From Mrakia gelida (lineage: Eukaryota > Basidiomycota > Tremellomycetes > Cystofilobasidiales > Mrakiaceae): a DNA stretch of 64,000 nucleotides. This document shows, piece after piece, positions 22,987-34,160 of the stretch; the first letter of the stretch is position 1, and every line of letters starts with the position of its first letter. The position numbers and the translations under genes were made by a program. The stretch covers positions 620,001 through 684,000 of the forward strand of contig BRON01000012.1 in NCBI GenBank assembly GCA_024345305.1. Direction: 5' to 3'. Below the pieces are notes generated by a model. It was not told where the DNA came from. It saw only the letters and a program-made list of their open reading frames with translations, and ran no database searches.

Positions 22987-25900
22987 TCAGCCTCCCCTCG
23001 GAGGTTTACTCCCTCCTCTTCCCCTCTTGCCTACTCCACCACCTCCCCTTCCTCCCCCTCCTCCACCTCTCGTTCCTCCCCCGATCCCTCCTCTCCCGCC
23101 GCGTCCGTTCCTCCCTCCCTGCTCCTTCCTCAAAGGCTTCAACTGGCCAGTATCCCACATGGACTTCGCAGCAGCCTCCTCCGCCGCTGCTCGACCTTCC
23201 CCTAACCCTAGAGAGGTGGCCGTTCCGACGGTAAGGCTCGAGAACCAGGTCTTGAGGCCCGCGTTGAAGGTCGTGACGAAGGAGACGGGGTCGTTGCGAT
23301 CGCGTGCGATCCGTTCGATTCGAGTTCGGAGAGACGAAGAGGAGGGACCGGTTGGAGGAGGGTGGGATGGTGCTTGAGGATTGGATGAGGCGGCTGAGGA
23401 AGTGGAGGAGTAGGAAGGGAAGAAGGAGGGGGAAAAGGTCAGCGCTCGAGAAAGACTGAGTGGACGCGCGCGTCGAGTTCGCTTCCCTCCCCTCCTCTCG
23501 ACGTCGCGGCAAGGTCGAGCGTTTCTGGTGAAATGAATCAGTGCATTCGGTGAGCCGAAGCAGACGTACCAGGGGGTTTCTGCTTCTCATCCTTGACCTG
23601 ATCAAACAACGTCTTGAAAGTCGAACCGATCCATCGAACCACCGCTTCTGATCCCGCGTCCTTCGCTGCTCCTTCGACGAGAGCGATCGTTGCATCGCGT
23701 AGGTGGAAAGATAGGAGTGGGACCTTAGTTCGAAGCTTCTCCGCGATTCCAAGTTCGGTGGCGAGGCGAGAGAGTTGGTCGGAACCGAGCGTTCGAGAGA
23801 TGAGTTTCTGAATGGAGAGAAGAGGGAGAGATGAATGGAGAGAAGAGGGAGAGAGAAAGTTGAGTTCAGGTGCTGAGGCGCAAGTTCCACGGTGTGAAGG
23901 AGAAGAAGACGAACAGCTCTCTTGGAATCCGAGATATCGGAATACCATTGGCGAGAGAAGACGGTAAGGGCGACGGAGAGGAACGAAGCTGGTGTTCCTC
24001 CTTCAACGAGGAGGGAAGCGTAGTTGTTGCTGGAGTGGACCGAGGGATGGCTGAGGGCTTTGTTGAGGGTGTTGGGGCTGACCCATGAGAGGAGAGACTG
24101 CAGCTGCTGGGGACCGAGGGAAGGAGGGTCGAAGAGCGAGGCGGCGGGAGGGTCCTCGGGTTCTGACTCGGCGTTGGATTGCAGATGAGGCTGGCCTGAG
24201 TTGGAGGGAAGAGTTGCAAGTATATGAGATGCGGGTAGACTAAGGGACGGTTGATCGAAAAGGAGGGAGAGAGGAAGGGAAAAGAGGGAGCGAGAAAGAA
24301 GAAGACTCGCCTTGTCCGATCGCGACTCGAAACAGGATGGCGTTCCCGTACAGCTCCACTGCCTTTTCGATAAGGACCGGGGCCATGAGAAGACGGACGA
24401 ACTTTTGAGCGTCCACCTCCGGTAGATCCGTTTCCACTGCTCGAAAAATAGCGAGGAGGAGGCTGCCTTGGGCCGAGACGTCGACTTGGCGACAAAGAGG
24501 ATGACGGGCGAGGTTGAGGGAGGTGGCGAGATCTTGTAGGGTGGTGGTCTTCATCGCCTTTTGGACGATGAGCTTGAATAGGGGAAAGGGGAAACAACGA
24601 TGGAGAGCATCAGGATCGGGGGTCGCGAGCGAAGCAGAGGAGAAACGAAGTGAAAGAGGGAAAGAGGACTGACATTTCTGGAAGAAGAGGGTTCTGAGGG
24701 AAAGATGTCGGCAGCCAGATCCCTCGACCCTCTCTCAGCAAAGAGACGCCCGGCTGGTACGAGGGTCTCCGGATGATTTACGAGCGTGACAACGGAGGCT
24801 GAGGTGAGTCGACCAAGGGCGTCGAAGGTCCCATCGCTCGAGAGAGCTGCAGAAGCAGACCGAACAGTACGTCAGCGAAAGCTTCGTCATAGAACGAGAA
24901 CCGAAAAGAGGTGGCATGGTTTCTAGAACAGCAAGAAGAGCACAGAACTCACGTTGGCTCGACATCTCGACATCTCCCGTCGTCGACGCGTCTTCTCCAG
25001 CTCCCAGCTCCTCGAACTTCTCCCTCACACACTCCCCCATCACCTCGATCAACCATCCTCCAGTCTGATCCTCCCCAAACGTCCTGATCATCCCTCCAAC
25101 GAGCGAGAAGAAGAGCTGATCCGTCCGTTGATCCAGAAAAGCTTCGGGAGCTCCCCTCGCTCGCCCTTGCCAGTCGAGTCTCCAGCTCTTCGCGAGAGGG
25201 ACCATGGTTTCTATGGATACGGAGGCGTCGATGAGGAGCTACGAAGGGAATGATGGGACGCGAATTGATCAGAGAAGAGAGAGAGATCGGTCGAGCGCGA
25301 AGCAAGTGGAACTGACCTCGATTCGATCCGGAGTGAGCTGAATGGGCACGTTCCGAAGCAGGATAGTGTGGACGACGGAGCGGAGGAAAGCGAGTCCAGG
25401 GAGAGCAAGGAGATCGAAGTTGTTGACTGGGTTGACGGACGGATGAGTGAAGACGGAGTTGAGGATCGGAGGAGGAAGAGACCTCATCGCGTCCTGGACG
25501 AGGTCGAAAGTAGTCTTTGGAAGGGGAAGTTGAGGGGGTAACGGATCTTCGATGGCTTGAAGTGGGACGAGGGGAGTGGGAGGTGATAGATCGATGGGTG
25601 TTGGTTCTCGAGAAGCTTCGGCTGTACGTAAAAGAAGCGATAGATCAGCGTCCAACGGGAAAGAGAGGGAGGAGGGAGTCGAGAGCTCACCGAACCGTTT
25701 CCCCTTCTCGATCTCCTCGACCTTCCTCGCACTCTCGTCGAAAGTCTCATCCAGCACAACTCTCAGCCACTGGATCGCCACTCCATCTCCCATCTCGGTC
25801 CTCAGCCCTCCTGCGATGGCGAGTACGAGAGATTCGAGCTTCTCGCCCTCCTCGTTGAAGGGACCTTGGTCGCGAGCTCGTTCGTCGAGAGCCCAGCTGA

Positions 25901-26491
25901 AGGCGAGTTCTCGAAGGCATGAATGGCGAAGGGATCGATCTACTACAGCCTGGACAGGATCCGAGAAACCAAAAGGGCGAAGAGAGTCAGGATGGGCTCG
26001 AAAGAAGCAAGGAGGGAAGGGAGTCGCATGTTGAGCTTCCTCCTCCTTCGCTCTCTTCCCTTCGTTCGTTGACTGACCTTCCTCTTCGCCGGAGACCAAT
26101 CTGGGAACTTCTCCTTCGAGATCACATCAGCGGCTAAGATGATGATCTCTATCCCCTTGACTACGAGATCGGCGTGGTTCTTGGATGGATTTGAGGAGGG
26201 AAAGGTGAAGATGAGGTCGACGAGAGAGAGCGGGAGTCGATGCAGTTGATTGACGAGGAAGGGTCCGCCGAGGAAAGAGGTCGGGTGTCTTCGATGAGGA
26301 CGCGGATGGGTGGATAAGGACATCAATGGTAGACCCGTTGGGCCTCGCTGCTGGTCGTTAAGAGCTGGAAGAAGGTCGGCCGCTCGGAGACGATTTTGGC
26401 GAGGTGGATTCGGCTCGAGCTCTTCCTCCCTTGTTTCTTCTTCAACCCTCAGCGTCTCGCCGAACACCTTTCTCGCTTTCACACAATCCAC
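22987..26491 (-). CDS. Four-module degenerate RNase III-like protein with dsRBD-like region and RGG tail
   Basis: Nine exons (26491-26078, 25949-25691, 25621-25317, 25238-24953, 24846-24674, 24572-24311, 24195-23915, 23807-23570, 23393-22987) give 874 residues with an exact frame. Four repeated modules each have a first half with an FTHPS/NN motif (FTFPSSNPSKNH, VFTHPSVNPVNN, a weak copy, ALSHPSVHSSNN) and a second half LxxLA...GG...WLxxV. These are the N- and C-halves of an RNase III domain, but the ERLEFLGD signature is lost (for example LLALPGLAFL), so cleavage is unlikely. Introns inside modules are phase 0 and between modules phase 1, without exception. Residues about 755-810 look like a dsRBD (FSSLTVGT...EEAAAKSMWD); the last 45 are Gly/Arg-rich. 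Exon 6 uses a GC donor. The start could instead be a Met at about residue 57. Role: inferred dsRNA or RNP binding. Confidence 0.75.
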
Positions 26492-26618
26492 AGCCTGGCT
26501 TCTTACTCGTCGGTATCTTTCGCCAGCAGACTCGTTCCTGAGGATGCGGATGGGCTAGGTCGACTTCCCTTCGCTTGACCTCTGGTCCCCTTCTCAATCT
26601 TCGAGCTTCGAGCTCAAC
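26492..26618. promoter_or_regulatory. Short divergent promoter
   Basis: 127 bp separate the proposed starts of the RNase III-like gene and the unknown gene at 26619. Sharing of promoter elements follows from the spacing; no specific site is recognised. Confidence 0.35.
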
Positions 26619-28472
26619 ATGGTCGCCGTTTCTTTCAGTTCGGACCGCCCAGCGACTCCTCTTCTTTCGTTGGTTCAACATCTACGTCCAGGAACCTATT
26701 CTGATCACCCAATCTTGATCCACGGCCATATCCTTCTTGATCGGTGCCTTGAACAAGCCTCCCCTGCCCCTCTGGACGAACGGAACCTCCTCCCTTCCGT
26801 CGTCCTCTCCTCCACCCATCACCTCCTTCCCTCCGTCTTCTCTTCTCAAACCATGCTCCCATACCCCTACCAGTACTTTCAAACTAGCATGCCGCTACGG
26901 GAGAGCTGGATGACCGTCACTCCTCCTCCCTCCTCGAAGAGAGTCGTCTTCCCGTCGACTCTCGCTCCTCCTCCTCGACCAAACTCTCCTCTCCCTCCTC
27001 CCCCTCCCACTCGCTCTTTGCTTCAGCCTTCACCTCACATCACGAATTCTGGTCAAGCTAAGACCTCGATCTCCACTACTCCTCTTCGGGGAGGTCCTTC
27101 GACTCGCAAAGCTGGACCTCCTCCTCCCGGCTTCTCGTCCGCGAGCGTTCCGTTCTTGATCCCTGGACTTTCGATGGATATCAAGGCGAGTTCTGTTCTC
27201 TTCGTCCCTGAGGCTTCCTGATAACTATATCTGACCCTCATTTTGCTCTTGCGTCCTCAGTACCTCATCGTCCAACCCGAAGCCATCCAAATCATCACCT
27301 CTCTCCTTCAACGCCGAGGTCGAGGAGCACTTCAGTACCACCTCCCTACTGCCTTCCCTGCTTCAACTACCCTCTTCCTTCAACTCCTCCGACTCCAACT
27401 CTCCCTCTCGCCTACCTCCTCGACTTCCACGGCCAAGTCTCTGACCTTGGAGGAACGAGGAAGCGGTGTTCTCCCTCGAGCGGCAGCTCATCGAGTCGCG
27501 AGCACTCTCGTCTCGATTCACACACTCTTCGTTCTTCGGACTGGGTCTGAGGAGCTCTGGGGAGAAATGGACTACTTGGAGGAACTTGTTGTTGAGTTGG
27601 TAAAGGAGTTGGAAGCGGTCGGGACGACGAAGGGAGGAGAGGGTGTTGAGCTTCGATTCCTGGACGAGGTCAACAACATCGAGCTCGGCGTCGACGACGC
27701 TCGACAGCAGCAACAAGGTCACCTCCGTCCTCACCCTCAAACCCTTCTTCCCAACCCCTGGTCTACCTCATCGGCCTCCCCCTCCAGCAGCCAAACCCCT
27801 CCTCTCACACCATCCTCCTCCCTCTCCTCCTTCGGCGACGACACTCCCTCCCCTGGCTTCCTCCCGTCCACTCCCACCTCCCTCCTCTCGCCAACGCCCC
27901 TCCTCGGCGCATCGCCATCCCAATCCCAGTCTTCGGAAGCAGCCAACACCACCTCCTTCCGAACCATCACCACCCAAATCATCCTCCACCTCGTCCAACA
28001 CCTTCGAGAAGTCCTCCATCACCAACTCGAACGACAGCCCGGCTCGTCCACCTCGATCCTCCCAACTCGGATCCTTATCTCAACCTCCTACCTCCTCTAT
28101 CTCCTCGCTCCCTCTCCTCCCATCAGTCACCAACACGAAACTCCATCGGCGCACTACCACCTCTCGTCAACCCTCACCTTCATTGCGGCACTTTGGACTG
28201 TCGCGTCCCAACGCGGAGGGGAAGCGCGAGCGTTCGGCGCGACTGGGTGTGCGAAGGCTAGCGAGGAGAGCTTGAGGAGGATGGAATATGTGTTGAGGTT
28301 GAGGGATACGGCGTTGAGGGTCAGGGAGAGTTTGGGTTCGTGGGAGGTTGTGGGAGGAGGAGGAAGAGGGAAGGTCGTTGGCGGTGAGAGGTTCGCGAGT
28401 GGGAGGGAGAAGAGGAGGGAGGTGGGCGAGGTTCAGGTTGTTGGAGAGGGGTTGGGGCTGAGAGGGATGTGA
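26619..28472 (+). CDS. Unknown protein, 592 residues
   Basis: Two exons, 26619-27185 and 27261-28472, join in phase 0. The donor is best read as a GC donor (aag|gcgagt), with the branch site tctgacc and acceptor ctcag. A nearby GT donor would add two residues. The protein starts MVAVSFSS, has an early helical region, a Pro-rich linker, then a helical domain (VQPEAIQIITSLLQRRGRG ... EMDYLEELVVELVKELEAV) interrupted by a Ser/Pro-rich stretch, another helical block (IILHLVQHLREVLHHQLE) and a Gly-rich tail. No family is recognised. The mix of helices and low-complexity linkers suggests a scaffold rather than an enzyme. Confidence 0.6.
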
Positions 28473-28965
28473 GTGGCGGTCGAGTGCTTGCTAGGGTCCG
28501 TTGCTGTCTAGAGTTGAGTTAAGTCGCGTCGAGTTCTCGTTCGTTTCGTGTTTTGTTTTGTTCTCGTCGCTTCGTGCGCTTTACTCTTTCTTGCCCTTTG
28601 CTTCCTCCACTTGTACGACGTATATCAATGCTCACTCTTTAGTGAACTTGACTGCTCGGTCGACTGAAGGTGGAAACGCGAGAGATGGAGAGCGAGAGAC
28701 CCGCAAATAGGACGTCCGAGCGGCCAACGACGGAGCCTGGAGGATCGTGTCCAAGTCGGAAAAGGTGTTTGATGAGATTGATGTGCTCATCGTGGACGTC
28801 TTGGGAAACGTCAACGAAGGCGAAGACATGGTTTGGGAGAGCAGGCAGCTGCGGGCGGAAAGGAGGAGGGAAGGAACGAACGCGAGCCCGAACGAACGTC
28901 ACCTTCGACGGCTTCCTTCTCCTTCCTTCCCTTCCCTCCTTTCTCCACTTATCACTTCCATCCAA
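28473..28965. other. Intergenic spacer, 493 bp
   Basis: This lies between the unknown gene and the broken F-box-like copy. It starts with a short iterated tract (gttgagttaag, gtcgagttctcg). No gene is supported in either strand. Confidence 0.45.
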
Positions 28966-29750
28966 CATGTCGACCACCTCGGATGTTTGCTTCCCCCTCG
29001 AGATCCTTCACGAGTTCATCTTCCAAGCCTCCTCCTCGCCATCGCTGGACCTCTCCTCTACCGAGTCGTCTCCATCAAGAGATCAGAGGACGTCATGTCT
29101 TTCATCAAGAGACTCATGAGTCTATGCATATATCTTTTCCGAATCATCTTTTCAAGGAAGACGAGCTGACCTCTCCATCTTCTTCGTTCGCTGCAGAGAC
29201 TCGCGAGGTCGAGCTCAACTCCTCCCTCCTCCTCCTTCCTTCATCCCTTCGTCAAGGGCGCCCAACAACTCGAGATCCTCGCGCTTCCACCCAAGGAGGA
29301 TCTTCTCGATCTCGCGCAATGAACTAGGCTGTCTCCAACTCACGGACAGCTGCTTCTTCGAGTCAACTGGAAGGGAAAGACGAGGGAGGTGATGTCGACG
29401 TTCTTCGTCCCGATCCTCCTCCTCGAGGTTCTTCCCACCTCGTACGAGGAGATCGGAGGAAGGAAGTTTGACCGTCAGTCCGACTCAATGTGCTCCAGTC
29501 CATCTGCTCTCTTCTTGCCATGCCTGACCTGTGTTCTCGATGTTCAGTCCTCCCTTTCGCTGAAATCCAGACCTGGCTCGCTCGTCTCTCCTCTCAACGT
29601 CTCGTCCCCCCTTCTTTCCGGAGCTACCTCGGTCTTGTTCGACCTCAGTCCCTTCAGCCTAGCCCGGAAGAGGGCTACGAACTGTTTGCAGACTACCTCG
29701 AGTTGCTGGGTCTCACGGATCCAGTGATGTTGAGCGGCCGGTGGGGTTAG
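28966..29750 (+). pseudogene. Broken F-box-like copy B
   Basis: The start MSTTSDVCFPLEILHEFIFQ matches the opening of copies A and C. The middle of the first exon, where copies A and C have the WSLVS/WCLVS block, is missing. The deletion shifts the frame: the next conserved block, LLAIAGPLLYRVVSIK, is in another frame. The intron after the conserved Met has lost its donor (atgagtcta instead of atg|gt or atg|gc), although branch site agctgacc and acceptor ctgcag (about 29190) remain. The second exon has TGA and TAG codons near 29320 in the conserved frame. After the next intron, an undamaged segment continues to TAG at 29748-29750. Several independent lesions argue against a sequencing error. 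Homology ends there. Confidence 0.7.
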
Positions 29751-29935
29751 TCGTCCAGCCTTTTGAGAAGCTTGCCTGCGAAACATCGAAGGATTTCCAG
29801 TCCCGTCTCGTATCTAGGTTCCTATACATCCTCAAATGAATTATTCCTTCGGTAATGACGAGCCGCGAAACGAGGGGAAAGAAGGAATGTCCATTGACGC
29901 GTCGTCCTTTTCTCCCTTCGCTTCAACCGACCGCT

Positions 29936-31609
29936 CTAGATAAACAGAACGTGCGTAGGACTCTCAAGCTGGATCTGATCCTTCACCACCTCAACCCAAG
30001 TCCCATTCGTCGTCTGACCGAACACTGAGACCCAGCCATCCGCCTGAATCGCAAACGAAAACGAGAAGAAGCGAAAGTCAGTCAGCACGATCCGACTTCA
30101 ACTTCGACTCGTCTCCCTCAGCAGTGCTCGAGCCAACTCACCTGCCCAGCAGCAACGACCCACTTCCCATCCTCCGTAGCTCCCACAGCCCTGAACTGCT
30201 TCCCCTGCCTAGGGAAAGCAAACTGCTTGAGAACGACTCCCCCGTCCTCTTTGAGATCGAAAAAGGTCAACGCGTCTGCTGGACGGTCAACGAGAGAGCG
30301 GGTCGAGGCGACGATTGTCTTGAGAGGGGAGGTGTTGAGGAGGAGGAGCTCGGCTGAGGCGGCGGTGGTGTTTTGGGGGAGGGGGATGAGAGCGGGAGGG
30401 GGCAGGACGGAGGTCTTGGAGACGAGGGTGGTGGATTGGGACGTTGAGTTGGAGGTCGCGTTGGAGGTCGAGGGGGTGATTTTGGAGTGGGTGAGGACGG
30501 GGAAGAGTTCGTTGAGGACGTAGATGTCGGTGGCTGGAAAGGGGAGAATCGAAGAGACGGCGATAAGCAGCTGGGCGAGAACGAAAACGAAAACGAGATC
30601 GACGCGTCGAGGACTCACTATCGTTCGAAACCAAAGCGTGACGAGGTCCTCCTCCCTCATCGCCCGTCAGCTCAAGTCCAGCAACAAGCTTCAAGCTCAA
30701 CGAAGCTTTCTCTCCAACCAGCTTGAGCTTCCAGACCTTGTCCTGACCCAGATCGTTCACGAGGAACTCTCGATCCGATCCGACCTCGATGAGCTGATGA
30801 GGATGGGAAGCTTCTTGACGAGCAGTGTCCCGAAGAGGGGTGGTCGTAGGAGTGAAAGGGAAGGTGTAGAGGTAAGGAGAGGTCCCGGTCGAAGTCGCGT
30901 TGACCGTCGAGTTGAGGAAGAGACCTGTCGTCGAGTCGAGAGGGATAGCAATCGCAGACCCGCTCCCGTAGTTGGCAGCGAGGAGAGCTGATCCGTCCTT
31001 GGATACGACTGCGTGAGCTCTGGAGAACAAGGAGAAGAAGAAAATGAAGGCGAAAGATCAGCAAGAGTAAGATGAAAGGGGAAACGAAACACAGGAAAGA
31101 GGGAGAGGGGTGCGACGAACGGGAACCCTCCTCCTGTCGAGATCTCTCCCAGAACGTCAAGTTTCTTCCCACCCGCACTCAACCTTCCAACCAGCACTGA
31201 TCCGTTGGTGTTCTCCTGAACGGCATAGATGATGTCCTCGAGAGTGGGGTGACGGAAGACCCAGGAGGGGTTGAGGCCAGCGGTGAGGTTCGCCCCTCGG
31301 ACGAGTTTCCCGTCCGCCGCCTCGACCGTCGTAGGAGGAGTGAAGTCTAGAGTGAAGATGGATGAGGTGTAGGATCCGAGGAGGATGGTGGTGCTTCCAT
31401 TCGAGGAGGAGTTGCCAGCAGACTGAAGAAAAGAGAAGAGGAAGGAGAGGTGTGAGCTTTTCGCGAGGTCGAAAGATCGACGAGAGATGACGAGCGGGGT
31501 GGGCTGAGAAAAGAAAAGCACTCACGACGGTGGTGCTGTTGGCGGCAGGAGCGGCCGATGCAACGCTGGCGAGAAGAGCAGAAGCGAGGAGGGAAGTCTT
31601 GAAGAGCAT
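29936..31609 (-). CDS. Secreted lactonase-type beta-propeller protein
   Basis: Five exons (31609-31526, 31422-31121, 31019-30619, 30533-30142, 30043-29936) give 428 residues with an exact frame. Residues 1-19 form a clear signal peptide, with an Ala-rich h-region and a cleavage site after SVASA. Repeated propeller blades include ILLGSYTSSIFTLDF, GLNPSWVFRHPTLEDIIYAV, GGFPAHAVVSKDGSALLAAN and HPHQLIEVGSDREFLVNDLG. These are typical of the 6-phosphogluconolactonase-like / 3-carboxy-cis,cis-muconate cyclase family (7-bladed lactonase). Many Asn-x-Ser/Thr sites fit a glycosylated secreted protein, so a cytosolic pentose-phosphate role is unlikely. The substrate is unknown; an extracellular lactone or aromatic breakdown product is possible. 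Confidence 0.8.
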
Positions 31610-31914
31610 GGTGGTTGAGGGCTGAAAGGAGAGGAGAGGAGAAGGAAGCTCTGCTCATTTCGACAGTCCAGTGCAAACCCGATCAGTGCTACGTTTCTGG
31701 GGTGATTACGAGCCGGTGTGATATCCTGTTCCTCGTCTAGTCTAGCTCGTTTTGAAGGTTCGAGATGAAGTGGGGAAAGAGGAGTGAAGGTTGGAGGGAC
31801 GTGGAGGCCAGGGATGTGTCGCGTCGTCGAAGCGGGGGCGACGGTCGCGATCTCCCGCTGCTCCTCGAGCAGTTTTGCCATTCTCGACAGAGAAAAGCTC
31901 AGGAGAACGTACAT
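31610..31914. other. Intergenic spacer between tandem minus-strand genes
   Basis: 305 bp hold the promoter of the lactonase gene and the 3' UTR of the ketopantoate reductase gene. An open frame runs through it on the minus strand but lacks support. Confidence 0.5.
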
Positions 31915-33820
31915 TTAATCCGCGTAACCATCAACCTGGACCTTCTGTACGACCTTCATCAAACCGTAGACGAGACGAAGAATCGTCATCTGCTCGTCGG
32001 TTCGTCCGACGCGTCGTCCCATTCGCAAGATAGATCCGATGGTGACCTCGATCTCTATCGGACGTCCAGTCTCGAGATCCACGAGCGCAGAGGGCTTGTG
32101 CTGTTATCGGGGCGAAGCGAGGAAAGGAGAAGTCAACGAGGCGTTCAGTTCGCTTTGTGACGCGTCGAAACGAGATGTGAACGAACCTTTCCTCCGACCT
32201 TGGTTCGGAAATCGATTGTTCCCTGGTAGATGACCTTTCCGAAGTTGGGAGGGAGGGGGAGAGATGCCGCTCGACCGATGGCTTCGACCTCGTTGCACTG
32301 TGAGAGAAGAACGAGTCAAGAAGTCAACAACGCGTCGTCCGAAAGCTCAGCGACGAGAACACGGAACCCAAACTCACGAATTCCAAAACCGAGGGTCCAA
32401 CGAACTCGAGGGCAGGCAGGAAGTCGATCAAAGGAGCTCGAACGAGGCAAGAGAGGGAAGCCCAGCAGCCTGAGATCGAACGCGAGGAGTCGACACAAGT
32501 CAGCCCTCTCTCTCTACACTGACTCATCTCGACCGAGGTTATAGAAAAAGACCGACTCACAGTTCCAAACGACCTTCTTGAACCTCACAAGCTCCATATC
32601 CTCCTCGAGCTTGATCCCTCCCTCCCCAGCCTTGACGATCTCAGCAAACTGGTTGAGAGCAGCGGTCTGCACCTCCGTGGGTTGGGGAAGAGGAGTATCC
32701 AAGGTCCTTCCCTCGGAAGGAGGGTGGTAGACTCCAATCTCGAGTCGCTCGGTGTTCTAAGAAGAAGAAGAGGCAGAAGGGTCACGCTGGTCAGGCCTCT
32801 CGCGTCGCTGTTGAACCGTCGTGGACTTGAAAGACTGACCTCGAACCGAACCTCGTCCCTGTTCCCAACCAAGTTGGTAGAGATGTAGCACACCGACGTC
32901 AAGATTGTGGCGTTGATAGCCCTAGTAGCCGCGTAGATCCCCTCCTCGATGCCCAAACCGTTTTGGATGAGCACGAAGGTCTTGCTCTTCCCGGCTTTGA
33001 TGATGGGCTCGAGCATGGCTTCGGTGGGCAGGATATCGGGAAGGGACTTGGTGGTTATGATCACGAAGGCGTAGGCGGTGTCGGCGGCTTCTTCCACGGA
33101 CTTGACGACTGAAAGAAGGGGAGGGGAGGGAAGGCAATGGTGAGCTTGGAGAGCTGGATTCGACAGAGACAGAGGGCGGTTCGAGCTAGCAGGACGTAGG
33201 ACTCACGTCGATAAGGCTTGTAGCCCTCGATGATCTTGGGCTCGAACTTGTCACTGTCGATTTTGATCCCGTTCTTGCTAGAAAACCGAGAAGGGAAGGA
33301 AAGAGGACGTGAGCTCGACGTTCCTTCCGTTGATTTGATTCATGCTCGCCCTCCCTTCCGTCCTTCTCCGAGCACACCTACCAGGAGAACCAAATCGAGA
33401 AGGAAAAAGGAGTATAGACTTACGAGATCAGATCAAAGTTTCCTCGAGCGACAGCGGTGACTCGAGCTTTGCCGCTCTGGAGGAAGAGGAAAGGAAACGG
33501 AGGAGAGGGAGGGATGAGGAAGAAGGGCTCGTCAGGACCGGCTCTTTCCTTCAGCTCTCTGACGAGAGAGTATCAACGCGAGACTCACCTTCTCGAGGAG
33601 GTAAGAGTACACGACACCGACGGCTCCGAAACCTGAAAGGAGCGAACGAAAGAAGGGGAGAGAAGAAGCGATCAGCAAGAGCGAACCAAACGAGATGGGA
33701 AGGAGAAAACGAGCTCGACCTCGAGCTCAGCTTCAGACAAAGCTGCTGCTGAAGCTCTCTTCCGAGGGTTGGGAAGAGGTTGGCCTCACCAAGAAGGAGG
33801 ATATCAACGGGATCAGACAT
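31915..33820 (-). CDS. 2-dehydropantoate 2-reductase (ketopantoate reductase)
   Basis: This enzyme reduces ketopantoate to pantoate with NADPH in vitamin B5/CoA synthesis. Nine exons give 350 residues with an exact frame. The N-terminal Rossmann motif DILLLGFGAVGVVYSYLLEK is joined across an intron, followed by VTAVARGNF, KNGIKIDS, the substrate loop ITTKSLPD, and FVLIQNGLG (the conserved QNG). The C-terminal domain carries PSALVDLETGRPIE (conserved Lys/Glu helix) and LRLVYGLMK. It resembles the ApbA/PanE family and fungal paralogues that are sometimes of unknown substrate. The usual N-ALxAL helix before the C-domain is replaced by a Cys-rich version, so an altered substrate is possible. Confidence 0.85.
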
Positions 33821-34160
33821 AGTGAAGGATGAAAGATGGGGGAGGAAGGGAAGGAGGGGGTTAGAGGAGAAGGAGAGGAAGAGGAGAGCAAAGGCGAAAT
33901 GGCGCTCCTTTCGCAGGTGGCCGCTCCGGCCAAATCGGACTGGCAGAGACGACTTGACTCCCTTCAGGTTGTAGAAGAGAGGGAGTAGATGTGTAGACGA
34001 TCTGCTGAGAAGAGACGTCTCGAAAAACCTCCGAAAGATTCGAGCAAAACGCAGAGGAAGAAGAACGACGCGCGCCTCGTCTTTTCCCGCGGCCAGCCTC
34101 TTTTCTCTCCCTCTCTCACTCAAACTACATCATCATCAGAGTCTGCTCTACTCACCTAGA
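33821..34160. other. Intergenic spacer, 340 bp
   Basis: This lies between the ketopantoate reductase start and the F-box gene stop, both on the minus strand. It carries the reductase promoter and the F-box gene 3' UTR. No feature is recognised. Confidence 0.5.

Noticed and set aside
27186..27260. GT donor two codons after 27185 instead of the GC donor
   Set aside because: gttctc is unlike other donors here, whereas AAG|GCGAGT recurs in the adjacent gene; but it cannot be fully excluded.
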